DNA of 64,000 nucleotides from JBKEDC01 sp047972995 (GTDB taxonomy: Bacteria > Bacteroidota > Bacteroidia > Bacteroidales > Prolixibacteraceae): NCBI GenBank assembly GCA_047972995.1, contig JBKEBD010000017.1, positions 1 through 64,000 on the forward strand, given 5' to 3'. Each line of letters begins with the position of its first letter. Position 1 is the first letter of the stretch. Under the pieces are notes generated by a model, which saw nothing but the letters and a program-made list of their open reading frames with translations, made no database searches and was not told the DNA's origin. The position numbers and the translations under genes were made by a program. Shown piece after piece: positions 34,139 through 41,745 of the stretch.

Positions 34139-34493
34139 TTGAAAGCACTTTACACTATTGGGTTGTTGGTGTTGTCTAACACCTTCATGACCTTCGCATG
34201 GTATGGTCATCTGAAATTCAAAGAAATGAAATGGTTCGACAGTCTGCCGTTGGTAAGCATCATCTTGATAAGCTGAGGCATTGTGCTTTTCGAATGTTGT
34301 TTTCAGGTGCTTGTCAATCGCATTGGCTTTAAGAAAAATGGAGGTTCATTTTCGCTAGTAGAACTAAAGGTAATTCAAGAGGAAATAGCCTTGGTAATTT
34401 TCATGGTGTTCTCGTTGTTTTTTTCAAAACAGAAATCACCTCATCGGATCTGTATTCCTAGTATTGGCAGTCTATTTCGTCTTTAAGAAGTAG
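34139..34493 (+). pseudogene. Decayed DMT-type membrane protein (DUF486)
   Basis: Reading from TTG at 34139 (where an ATG would be expected) gives KALYTIGLLVLSNTFMTFAW, WYGHLKFKEMKWFDSLPLVS and IILIS, then TGA where the family has Trp (LISWGI). The frame continues GIVLFECCFQV, NRIGFKKNGGSFSLVELKVIQEEIALVIFMVFSLFF, then is lost. The expected next words are found in other frames (FKTE, then LIGSVFLVLAVYFVFKK ending TAG at 34491-34493). So the gene has a start-codon change, a nonsense mutation and at least two frame disruptions. Intact DUF486 proteins are ~115-residue four-TM proteins of unknown function. Confidence 0.85.
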
Positions 34494-34574
34494 CGCAGGA
34501 TGTTTTGTTGATTATTATTTAGAAAAAATACCAGATTAAATGTGATGAATATTACTATGGTGTATGAAAAAATG

Positions 34575-34582
34575 TAATTTTG
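34575..34582 (+). promoter_or_regulatory. -7 element of the SDR gene
   Basis: TAATTTTG matches TAnnTTTG and lies 21 nt before the preferred ATG at 34603. No good TTTG is seen at the -33 position. Confidence 0.35.
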
Positions 34583-34602
34583 TGCAGAGAAAAAAACTAA
34601 CT

Positions 34603-35403
34603 ATGAAGGATAAAGTGGTTATAATAACGGGAGCTTCCTCTGGAATTGGAAGGGCTTTGGCCTATGAATTCGTGGCTAAAGGCTCAAAGGTAGTGCTTGG
34701 TGCACGACGTTTAGAACGCCTCGAAGCCATTCAGCAAGAGCTAGGTACACGCCATGTTACAATTTGTCAGTCTGATGTATCGAAGGAGGGTGATTGCGCA
34801 AAGTTAATTCAGCTGACTCTCGATGTGCATGGACGCATAGATGTGCTTATAAACAATGCAGGCATATCAATGCGAGCCAATTTTGTATCGGCCGACGTTG
34901 AGGTGCTCAAACAAGTAATGGATGTGAATTTTTGGGGAACGGTGTATTGCACAAAATATGCTTTGCCACATTTGCTAGAGGCTAAAGGTTCGTTAGTGGG
35001 AGTTATTTCCATTGCCGGCTATGTGGGCTTGCCGGGTCGCACGGGCTATACTTCATCGAAATTTGCCGTGCGTGGATTTCTCGATACCTTGCGCATTGAA
35101 AATAAACATCGCAAATTGCACGTGCTAGTGGCGGCACCGGGCTTTACGGCTTCTGAAGTTCGTTTTTCGGCGCTTACTGCTCATGGCGAAAAACAAGCCG
35201 AAACACCACGTAAAGAAGAAACCATGATGACTGCAGAAGAAGTGGCATCGCGCATATATAAATCGGTGAAACGACGCAAACGCCAACTAATACTCACCTT
35301 TTGGGAAGGAAAATTTACGGTGTTTTTGGGTAAGTTTTGGCCTCGATTGCTCGATAAACTAACGTATTGGTTTATGAGTAAAGAACCCAAGCTAAAAGAA
35401 TAG
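34603..35403 (+). CDS. Short-chain dehydrogenase/reductase
   Basis: 266 residues from the ATG at 34603; a start at 34564 would add 13 residues unlike the family and would lie upstream of the probable transcription start. Classical SDR motifs are TGASSGIGRALA (cofactor glycine loop), INNAGIS, catalytic Ser in VISIAGYVG, and YTSSKFAVRG (Tyr and Lys). The basic C-terminal segment SVKRRKRQLIL and the later hydrophobic FTVFLGKFWPRLLDKLTYWF suggest membrane association, as in relatives of the DHRS7/YqjQ type. The substrate is unknown. Confidence 0.88.
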   Translation: MKDKVVIITGASSGIGRALAYEFVAKGSKVVLGARRLERLEAIQQELGTRHVTICQSDVSKEGDCAKLIQLTLDVHGRIDVLINNAGISMRANFVSADVEVLKQVMDVNFWGTVYCTKYALPHLLEAKGSLVGVISIAGYVGLPGRTGYTSSKFAVRGFLDTLRIENKHRKLHVLVAAPGFTASEVRFSALTAHGEKQAETPRKEETMMTAEEVASRIYKSVKRRKRQLILTFWEGKFTVFLGKFWPRLLDKLTYWFMSKEPKLKE

Positions 35404-35512
35404 CAAAAAAGTGTGGAAAAATATCTGTGTGTAATTGTTTGGTTTTCAGTAGTTGAATATGGGTTTTTCAGATTGGGATGAAAAGTTTTTTCAAAAAAAG
35501 TTTGCCAAGCTA

Positions 35513-35542
35513 TTGCAGGAATAAAAAACGGTTGTATATTTG
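35513..35542 (+). promoter_or_regulatory. Promoter of tRNA-Leu
   Basis: TTG (35513-35515), a 19-nt spacer and TATATTTG (35535-35542), ending 10 nt before the tRNA. Confidence 0.75.
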
Positions 35543-35552
35543 CACTCGTTAA

Positions 35553-35637
35553 GCGGATGTGGCGTAATTGGTAGCCGCGCTAGACTTAGGATCTAGTGCC
35601 TCACGGCGTGGGGGTTCGAGTCCCTTCATCCGCACCA
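35553..35637 (+). tRNA. tRNA-Leu(UAG)
   Basis: Acceptor GCGGATG/CATCCGC, D arm with GGTAG, anticodon stem CTAGA/TCTAG with loop CTTAGGA (anticodon TAG), a long variable arm (TGCCTCACGGCG) as expected for a class II tRNA, and T loop TTCGAGT. Discriminator A. CCA is encoded (35635-35637), unlike the two other tRNAs in the window. Confidence 0.95.
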
Positions 35638-35640
35638 AAC

Positions 35641-35680
35641 AAGCCGCCGTCTTGGTTATTCCAGGAACGGCGGCTTTTTT
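35641..35680 (+). terminator. Terminator of tRNA-Leu
   Basis: AAGCCGCCGT (35641-35650) pairs with ACGGCGGCTT (35667-35676) and runs into T6. Confidence 0.9.
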
Positions 35681-35752
35681 ACTTTGTGAGAATTAAATAA
35701 TTTTGTCGATACTATTCGGCGGTAAATGATGTAACTTATAAGTATAGTTATA

Positions 35753-37117
35753 ATGAATATTTCTAGAGAAAACATTAATGAGCTTAGCGCTACGCTTACA
35801 TTGAAAATTGAGAAAGCAGACTATGCTGATGCGGTAGCAAATACCTTGAAAGACTATCGTAAGAAGGTGAATATGCCAGGTTTCCGTCCGGGAAAAGTGC
35901 CTGCTGGTCTAGTAAAAAAACAATACGGTACAGCGATCTTAGCTGATGAAATCAATCGTATTATCTCAACAGAGATTCCCAAATACATGGAGGCTGAGAA
36001 TATCAACCTATTGGGTGAACCTCTTCCAAACGAAGAAAAACAAGCCGAAATTAACTGGGAAAGCCAAGAAGAATTTGAGTTCGTTTTCGACATTGCTTGG
36101 GCTCCTGAGTTCGAAGTGAAAATCGATAAACGCAAAAAATATCCTTACTACCAAATCGATGTAACCGAAGAAATGATCGATAAACAAGTAGAAGCTTACA
36201 CTCAACGCATGGGACAAAATGTGTCTGTGGAAGTAGCTGCTGAAAAAGACACACTTCGCGTAGATATCGTAGAACTTGATGCAGAAGGCAATGTAGTTGA
36301 AGAAGGTGTGAAAGCAAATAACGTAGCTATCGCCATCGATTTGATGAAAGACGAAGCTGTTAAAGCTCAAGCGGTAGGTGCTCAAGTAGGTGCTGTATTA
36401 ACTTTCGATCCAGTGAAAGTTTATGGCAACAAACATGAAGTAGCTCATATGTTGAATATCCCTCAAGAGGAAATGGATTCAATTGAAGAGGGTAAAAACT
36501 ACACATTCACAGTAACTGAAGTACTTCAATTTCAAGCTGCAGAATTGAACGACGAATTCTTCGCTTCTGTACTTGGTCCTGATTCTGATGTGAAAACTGT
36601 AGAAGAGTTCAGAGCTAAAATGAAAGAAGATATTGCCAAAAACTATGATCAATCAAGCGAATATAAATTCTTACTTGATGTGAAAGATGGACTGGTAGAA
36701 AAAATTGGATTCGATTTGCCAGAAGAATTCTTGAAACGTTGGTTGCTTGAAGCAAACAAAGAAATGACTCACGCAACTTTGGAAGAAAGTTTTGCTGATA
36801 TCATTAAAGATTTCCGTTGGCAATTGATTCGCGATAAAGTGGCGAAAGATGCTGAAGTGAAATTAGAGCAAGAAGATGTAATTGCTGTAGCGAAAAAAGT
36901 TGCTGCAATGCAATTTGCGCAATATGGCATGGGAAGCGCTCCTGAAGATTTGTTGGAAAATTATGCGCAACAAATGTTGCAAGATGAGCAAACTCGTAGC
37001 CGTATGATGAATCAAGCTTTTGAAGAAAAAGTGTTAGTGGTAATCAAAGAGAAAGTAGCTGTTGAAGAGAAACTAGTAAGTGAAGAAGATTTTGCTAAAC
37101 TTTTCGAAACAAAGTAA
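35753..37117 (+). CDS. tig: Trigger factor
   Basis: Ribosome-bound chaperone at the peptide exit tunnel. The 454-residue protein has an N-terminal ribosome-binding domain with the signature GFRPGKVP in NMPGFRPGKVPAGLVKK (~43-59), a middle region that is only weakly FKBP-like, and a long helical C-terminal chaperone domain (NDEFFASVLG...LLDVKDGLVEKIGFDLPEEFLKRWL). The weak PPIase core is usual for Bacteroidota trigger factors. No ClpP/ClpX genes follow, unlike many bacteria. Codon use is strongly biased, fitting high expression. Confidence 0.93.
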   Translation: MNISRENINELSATLTLKIEKADYADAVANTLKDYRKKVNMPGFRPGKVPAGLVKKQYGTAILADEINRIISTEIPKYMEAENINLLGEPLPNEEKQAEINWESQEEFEFVFDIAWAPEFEVKIDKRKKYPYYQIDVTEEMIDKQVEAYTQRMGQNVSVEVAAEKDTLRVDIVELDAEGNVVEEGVKANNVAIAIDLMKDEAVKAQAVGAQVGAVLTFDPVKVYGNKHEVAHMLNIPQEEMDSIEEGKNYTFTVTEVLQFQAAELNDEFFASVLGPDSDVKTVEEFRAKMKEDIAKNYDQSSEYKFLLDVKDGLVEKIGFDLPEEFLKRWLLEANKEMTHATLEESFADIIKDFRWQLIRDKVAKDAEVKLEQEDVIAVAKKVAAMQFAQYGMGSAPEDLLENYAQQMLQDEQTRSRMMNQAFEEKVLVVIKEKVAVEEKLVSEEDFAKLFETK

Positions 37118-37141
37118 TCGTTCTATAGATTAACGAAATAT

Positions 37142-37175
37142 AAAAGGGTGTCTCATGTAAGTGAGACACCCTTTT
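37142..37175. terminator. Terminator of tig
   Basis: AAAAGGGTGTCTCA (37142-37155) and TGAGACACCCTTTT (37162-37175): a 14-bp perfect stem with a 6-nt loop. Confidence 0.9.
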
Positions 37176-37298
37176 CTTTATGAAAAAAAATTGTAGCTTT
37201 GTTTGTCACTGCGGTGCTTGTTCGGTAGAAATTAATTAACATCAAGCCTTCCTTAAGCTTTTGCAGAAAGCGGAGAGAGGCATTAAAATTAGAAATAA

Positions 37299-38576
37299 AT
37301 GAAAAGAGGATTTATTGGAGTAGCTCTTTTGCTTTTGGGATTGGCTTCGTGCACTACCGAAGTTAATTTCAGCGTAAAAAATGCACTAGATGAAATGCGC
37401 ACAAATGAAGTGCTTGTACTTCAGCGTGCCGATGTAGAGGAAAAATTGTCGTTGCACGATGGATTCTTGCCTGTGGTTGAAATAAAAGGTGCCTATGTGC
37501 CTACCCAGCTCGATGATATGGATGGCGATGGCGCGTGGGATGAACTGGCTTTCGTTATTAACATGAATGCGCAAGAAACGCTAACTTGCGAGCTTGTTGC
37601 AGTGAAAGAATCGGAATATCCAAGCTTTGAAAAACGCACGAACGTACGCCTAGGAATTCATCAGGAAGATGGTTCTTACAAAGAAGTAGATAGCTATACC
37701 GCAATTCCACAAACAGAGCCATTCAAAATTATTGCTCAAGGCGAGAGTGTTAGTTGGGAAAATGACAAAATGGGTTTCCGCAATTATTTCGATTGCCGAA
37801 ATGTGAAAGATCTATTCGGAAAACGTAAGCCCGGACTAATCATCGACAAGATTCACACACCCGAAATGGGAAGTTATCATGATTTAGCCGATTGGGGAAT
37901 GGATATTTTGCATTGTGGAAATTCAGTTGGTTCTGGTGGTTTGGCATTGTTAGAAAACGATTCGCTATATCGTTTGGGTTCAACCGATGTGTATAAGTAC
38001 AAAAAAATTACGGAAGGTGCTGTGCGCTCTGTTTTCGAATTGCAATATGAAGGTTGGCACGTGGATGGGCAGAACCTTTCGGCAGTAGAAAGAATCTCAA
38101 TCTATCCCGGTAAATATTGGTTTCAGTCAGATGTTACCGTCTCGGGATTTGCTGGCGAAAAACAATTGGCAACAGGAATTGTAACTACTCATCTTACCAA
38201 TGAGCCTCAGCAGTTAGATGCAAGCGACGATTATAAGGCCATCGCTACTCACGATGTGCAGTCGTTGAATAACGATGAGCTAGGAATGGCTGTGGTGTTG
38301 AAAAAAGCAGAAGTTACAAAAATTGGCGAAGCAAATAAAGAAAACTATTTCTTGAAAGGAGAGCAATATCAAACTGTGCCAGAAAAACAATTCAGTCAAG
38401 TAATTTCAGATACCTACTATGTGGCTCAAAAGATTACAAATGATGTGCCTGCGCGACACTATTTTGCAGCCGTTTGGGGATTAGAAAATCCAAAGTGGAA
38501 AAAGATGGCAGGATTTAAATCTTACTTGAAAGATGAAGCGAAGAAATGGGATAGCCCGTTGGTGGTTAGTTTCTAG
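37299..38576 (+). CDS. DUF4861-family lipoprotein
   Basis: The 425-residue product has a lipoprotein signal peptide with lipobox LASC (Cys18). The body matches what I recall of DUF4861, a beta-sandwich family often near pectin or glycosaminoglycan utilisation genes: the early LDDMDGDGAWDELAFVINM, the middle HDLADWGMDILHCGNSVGSGGLAL, and the late FAAVWGLENPKWK. It is likely anchored in the outer membrane or facing the periplasm, with a carbohydrate-related role. No polysaccharide-degradation genes are adjacent, so this is inference from family context elsewhere. A terminator follows. Confidence 0.75.
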   Translation: MKRGFIGVALLLLGLASCTTEVNFSVKNALDEMRTNEVLVLQRADVEEKLSLHDGFLPVVEIKGAYVPTQLDDMDGDGAWDELAFVINMNAQETLTCELVAVKESEYPSFEKRTNVRLGIHQEDGSYKEVDSYTAIPQTEPFKIIAQGESVSWENDKMGFRNYFDCRNVKDLFGKRKPGLIIDKIHTPEMGSYHDLADWGMDILHCGNSVGSGGLALLENDSLYRLGSTDVYKYKKITEGAVRSVFELQYEGWHVDGQNLSAVERISIYPGKYWFQSDVTVSGFAGEKQLATGIVTTHLTNEPQQLDASDDYKAIATHDVQSLNNDELGMAVVLKKAEVTKIGEANKENYFLKGEQYQTVPEKQFSQVISDTYYVAQKITNDVPARHYFAAVWGLENPKWKKMAGFKSYLKDEAKKWDSPLVVSF

Positions 38577-38603
38577 GTTTATTTAAAACTTAGGTTAATA
38601 CAC

Positions 38604-38654
38604 AAATTGCTAGGGGCGAAGATTGGAGTAACAGTCTAAACCTCTAGCAATTTT
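38604..38654. terminator. Bidirectional terminator between convergent genes
   Basis: AAATTGCTAGGGG (38604-38616) pairs with CCTCTAGCAATTT (38641-38653) with one G-U. It lies between the convergent DUF4861 and Rieske-like genes. Confidence 0.65.
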
Positions 38655-38656
38655 GT

Positions 38657-39109
38657 TTAGTTAAAGACAGTGAGCATGGAACCTGTTTTTGAAACAGTGT
38701 ACGGACGAAGTGGCTCTGTGCCCGGACCTCCTAGAGAATCGCCCGCAATGGTAGAGCCGTCAACTTGCCAATTATACAGCGTGTGGCAACTATCACATTG
38801 AGCATAGCCGCCGCCATCGGAAATTCTAATGCTTCGTTTTGCTTCGTAGGGGCAGCAAGCATCGAACGCAATGTAAGGATTGTTTTTGTCAGATAGAATA
38901 GGGCTGTTCACCACCCAAACGCCACTATATCCTCCTGCTGAAAAATATTCGGCTTCGCCTGGAACCAAAAGATCATTATAAACGTTTAAATTAATCTGAA
39001 ATTCGAAGCTGCTATCGGGCACCGACGATATAAAGTTATCAGAGCAAGCACCTAATGTGCAGATACAGAGAAGTAATATTTTCTTGAAAAAAGAAGAAGT
39101 GTATGTCAT
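38657..39109 (-). CDS. Rieske-fold-like lipoprotein with altered metal ligands
   Basis: From the ATG at 39109 the product is 150 residues with a lipoprotein signal (FFKKILLLCICTLGAC, Cys22). The C-terminal part follows the Rieske layout in outline: FDACCPYEAKRS, then AQCDSCHTLYNWQVDGSTIAGDSLGGPGTEPLRPY. The usual CxH...CxxH ligands are replaced by a CC...CxxC pattern, so it may bind a different centre or only keep the fold. Related cysteine-type small lipoproteins occur in Bacteroidales. An upstream ATG (39142) would add 11 residues ahead of the signal peptide and is less likely. Role unknown. Confidence 0.55.
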   Translation of the reverse strand: MTYTSSFFKKILLLCICTLGACSDNFISSVPDSSFEFQINLNVYNDLLVPGEAEYFSAGGYSGVWVVNSPILSDKNNPYIAFDACCPYEAKRSIRISDGGGYAQCDSCHTLYNWQVDGSTIAGDSLGGPGTEPLRPYTVSKTGSMLTVFN

Positions 39110-39183
39110 AATTATTATATTTGTTAGAAATTTGGCTTGCAATTTTAGTCAATATTTTTTTGGAAACACTAAAAAGCACATAA

Positions 39184-39591
39184 ATGTTGAAGCTGGTTAT
39201 AATACTAATTGTGATGGCGGCGAGTGCCATGATGAAGGCAAAACGTAAAGGGAATCCATCGGGTAGTATGCTCGAAGAATTGTTTGGTAGCAATGAATCG
39301 GCAGAAGAGCAGTTGTTGAGAGAAGAAGCCGAGCGGAAAAGACGAGAAGCTTTTTTTGCTTCGTTGGAAGAGGCAGAAGCTTTTGATGTAGATCCTGTAG
39401 TTCAGGCTAAGGAAGTGACACCACCAGCTAAAGCTTTTGTGCCGAAGAAGCCAGAATGGAAAGCTAAAAATAAACCAGAAAAATCGGCAGAACCAATGCA
39501 GGTTGAAATTGTTCATTCTGTAATGTCGGATTTCGATTTAAGAAAAGCCGTGATTTATACTGAAATTATGAATCCAAAATATAAAGAATAA
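39184..39591 (+). CDS. Small membrane-anchored hypothetical protein
   Basis: A 135-residue protein with one N-terminal hydrophobic helix (MLKLVIILIVMAASAMM), then a long acidic and basic helical stretch (AEEQLLREEAERKRREAFFASLEEAEAF), a Pro/Lys-rich linker (TPPAKAFVPKKPEWKAKNKP), and a conserved-looking C-terminus DFDLRKAVIYTEIMNPKY. That ending recurs in my memory of small Bacteroidota proteins without known function. It is divergent from the Rieske-like gene and upstream of greA by ~190 bp. It is not a shadow: the opposite strand has no better candidate. Confidence 0.65.
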   Translation: MLKLVIILIVMAASAMMKAKRKGNPSGSMLEELFGSNESAEEQLLREEAERKRREAFFASLEEAEAFDVDPVVQAKEVTPPAKAFVPKKPEWKAKNKPEKSAEPMQVEIVHSVMSDFDLRKAVIYTEIMNPKYKE

Positions 39592-39653
39592 TAACTTAGA
39601 AATTTTCCCATGAAAGTCTCTAGGGGGAACTTTCAAGGTAGCTAAATTTTAAT

Positions 39654-39661
39654 TAACTTTG
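39654..39661 (+). promoter_or_regulatory. -7 element upstream of greA
   Basis: TAACTTTG matches TAnnTTTG, 117 nt before the greA start codon. The -33 match is weak. Confidence 0.4.
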
Positions 39662-39778
39662 CTTCATCGAAAAGAGTTCCTTGTAATGGGGAATTCTTTT
39701 TTATTTATACACCTAATATAAAAACAGAAAATAACGAATGAGAGGGTTTGCCCTCGATGTTCATAAAAACATTTTACT

Positions 39779-40252
39779 ATGTCGAAAATAACATACGTAA
39801 CACAACAAGGATTAGATAAGCTTCGAGCAGAGCTCGACCAATTAACTAATGTAGAACGTCCAGCCATTTCAAAACAAATTGGCGAGGCAATTGAAAAGGG
39901 AGATATCTCAGAAAATGCAGAATACGATGCGGCTAAAGATGCTCAAGGAATGTTGGAGGCCAAAATTGCCGTATTGAGAGACAAGATTGCTAATGTGCGT
40001 ATTATTGATGAGTCGAAAATCGACACTGAAAAAGTGCAGATTTTAAATAAGGTAACAATCAAAAACCTCAAAATGAATAAAACTATGGTTTATACTGTGG
40101 TTTCAGAGCATGAGGCTAACTTGAAAGAAGGAAAGATTTCAATCGACACTCCTATTGCTAAGGCTCTAGTGGGTAAAAAAGTGGGCGATGTGGTAGAGGT
40201 GCAAGTGCCCGCAGGCGTTATGCAGTTTGAAATCATGGATATTTCGATTTAA
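39779..40252 (+). CDS. greA: Transcription elongation factor GreA
   Basis: Binds the RNA polymerase secondary channel and stimulates transcript cleavage in backtracked complexes. The 157-residue protein has the N-terminal coiled coil with the acidic tip GDISENAEYDAAKDAQ (~40-55), and a C-terminal FKBP-like domain with SIDTPIAKALVGKKVGDVVEVQVPAG. Length and start (SKITYVTQQGLDKLRAELDQL) are typical. A HIT-family gene follows 82 bp downstream. Confidence 0.96.
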   Translation: MSKITYVTQQGLDKLRAELDQLTNVERPAISKQIGEAIEKGDISENAEYDAAKDAQGMLEAKIAVLRDKIANVRIIDESKIDTEKVQILNKVTIKNLKMNKTMVYTVVSEHEANLKEGKISIDTPIAKALVGKKVGDVVEVQVPAGVMQFEIMDISI

Positions 40253-40333
40253 TGCGATAATACGACGAGGTGTTAATGCAGGGGTGTTTAATTACCGTTA
40301 GGTCAATTCGTAATTCGTAATTGTTAATTCAAA

Positions 40334-40732
40334 ATGGCTAGTATTTTTACAAAAATAGTGAATGGCGAAATTCCCGCCTACAAAGTGGCAGAGACGAGCG
40401 ACTTTTTGGCGTTCCTCGATGCTTTTCCCTCAGTGAAAGGTCATGTGTTGGTCATTCCAAAGCAAGAGGTAGATTACCTCTTCGACTTGGAAGATGGTTA
40501 TTATTTGCGCTTGCAGCACTTTGCTAAAAAAGTGGCTGCGGGAGTAAAGAAAGCCATTCCTTGTCAACGAGTGGGAGTGATGGTGCTCGGCATGGAAGTG
40601 CCACACGCACACATTCACTTGGTGCCCATGCAAGCGGAAGCCGATTTGCTGAACTTTGCCACGAAAATCAAGCTTGAACCCGCAGAGATGCAGCAGATAG
40701 CCGGTCGGATTGCAGCCGAAATAGAGTTGTAG
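40334..40732 (+). CDS. HIT-family nucleotide-binding protein
   Basis: A 132-residue protein with the histidine triad in VPHAHIHLVPM (~94-104) and the N-terminal IFTKIVNGEIPAYKVAET and FPSVKGHVLVIPK. Family members are nucleotidyl hydrolases or transferases (Hint branch); the exact substrate is unknown. It is probably co-transcribed with greA, and a good terminator follows. Confidence 0.92.
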   Translation: MASIFTKIVNGEIPAYKVAETSDFLAFLDAFPSVKGHVLVIPKQEVDYLFDLEDGYYLRLQHFAKKVAAGVKKAIPCQRVGVMVLGMEVPHAHIHLVPMQAEADLLNFATKIKLEPAEMQQIAGRIAAEIEL

Positions 40733-40757
40733 TGGCGTGGCACAAAAATAGAGTAAG

Positions 40758-40791
40758 AAGGTTCATGTGTTTAGGCGCATGAACCTTTTTT
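40758..40791 (+). terminator. Terminator after the HIT gene
   Basis: AAGGTTCATG (40758-40767) pairs with CATGAACCTT (40778-40787) and continues into T6. Confidence 0.88.
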
Positions 40792-40841
40792 ATTGCAAAA
40801 ATGTGTAAACTTACCACCATGAAAAAATACCTACACATAGA

Positions 40842-41081
40842 ATGGCAGAAGTGGCAGTACGAAAACTAGCATTTTTGCACAACTCTTCCGATGAAAAGAG
40901 TATCGCACAGGTTAATCTTGCGCACCGCGATGATTATTATATGTTTATTTTCATGGAAAGGGGGCATATTAACTTTTTGCTCGATTTTGAAATGCGAGAA
41001 ATATCGATGGGAGAAATCTGTTTTACTCAGCCGGGACAAGTTCATTCAGCAATTATTTCAAAATTTCTACTGAAACCTTAA
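40842..41081 (+). pseudogene. AraC-type regulator fragment (cupin N-terminus only)
   Basis: A 79-residue frame reads as the N-terminal sensing (cupin) domain of a Bacteroidota AraC-family regulator: NLAHRDDYYMFIFMERGHINFLLDFEMREISMGEICFTQPGQVHSAI. It then stops after FLLKP. No helix-turn-helix sequence is found in any frame of the following 650 bp, which instead hold a dispersed repeat. It is most likely the remnant of a truncated gene. A functional short ligand-binding protein is possible but unlikely. Confidence 0.6.
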
Positions 41082-41229
41082 TAACCGGGTGCCGTTTAAG
41101 ATAATGCTCTAACTTCCAATGCTGCACTTTACAAGGTCTAAGCGTGTGGGTGTGGGTAAGTAGGAAGTACGAGCTATTACTCAACTCATTGAGAGGGGTC
41201 GATTCGGGATGCCCCTTGGTTGTATGGCG

Positions 41230-41465
41230 CTATACATCTGCTCCACTTTTTCTTAATATAGCTTGCGCTTTTTCGCAAAATACTATTCTACAGGAAATTA
41301 CAATTTATTTAGTGAAAAAAATGCAAGTATCCTGTAACGCCCGCTACTTTTTACAACAAAAATACAAGTCAGACCATCCGACGAAGACTTTTTTTCAACA
41401 AAAATGCAAGCTAGATTAAGCGACGAAGTCTTTTTTAAAACAAAAATGAAACAAATACAAAAATA
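41230..41465 (+). repeat. Dispersed repeat with 42-bp units, copy 1
   Basis: The core holds about 2.5 tandem 42-bp units (CAACAAAAATACAAG at 41354, CAACAAAAATGCAAG at 41396, a degenerate third at about 41438), each followed by ..AGACCATC.GACGAAG.CTTTTTT. The upstream part (GCTTGCGCTTTTTCGCAAA...TGTAACGCCCGCTAC) also matches the inverse copy at 56395-56600. Because 42 is divisible by three, short frames appear across it; these are not considered genes. Confidence 0.7.
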
Positions 41466-41612
41466 GGATTTGTATATTTTGAGTTGAAATGTCAATATTT
41501 AATTCCGCGATTCATTTTGCCACTCGTTTTTCGGTAATGATGAAAGGATTGGGGGTGAAAAAAAAGGCTCATTTGTAAAGTAAAAAACTATTTAGCCTAA
41601 TTATAATTGAAT

Positions 41613-41640
41613 AACAACCTTCAAAAGAGGTTGTTTTTTT
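41613..41640 (+). terminator. Terminator-like hairpin upstream of nadB
   Basis: AACAACCT (41613-41620) pairs with AGGTTGTT (41628-41635), followed by T. Its 3' half overlaps the nadB -33 region. Confidence 0.7.
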
Positions 41641-41659
41641 ATGGCTTTTTGTAACTTTG
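41631..41659 (+). promoter_or_regulatory. Promoter of nadB-nadC-coaX
   Basis: TTG (41631-41633), an 18-nt spacer and TAACTTTG (41652-41659), about 80 nt upstream of nadB. Confidence 0.65.
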
Positions 41660-41745
41660 CCGAACGCAAGTAAGAGAAATCTTCAATTGATATGTAATTC
41701 ATGCGCTTGGAGATAACAACGTAAAAGCATTTGCGCTAAAATGAA

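Noticed and set aside
34283..34486. 67-codon frame starting MLFECCFQV
   Set aside because: It is the middle of the decayed DUF486 gene read from an out-of-frame internal ATG-like position after the nonsense codon, not a gene of its own.
41144..41419. 91-codon frame across the dispersed repeat
   Set aside because: The frame exists only because the repeat unit is 42 bp, and the product is a repeat of QQKYKSDHPTKTFF-type words without an independent start signal.
41340..41465. CRISPR array, because of regularly spaced repeats
   Set aside because: The 42-bp units are contiguous with no unique spacers of constant length, and no cas genes are present.
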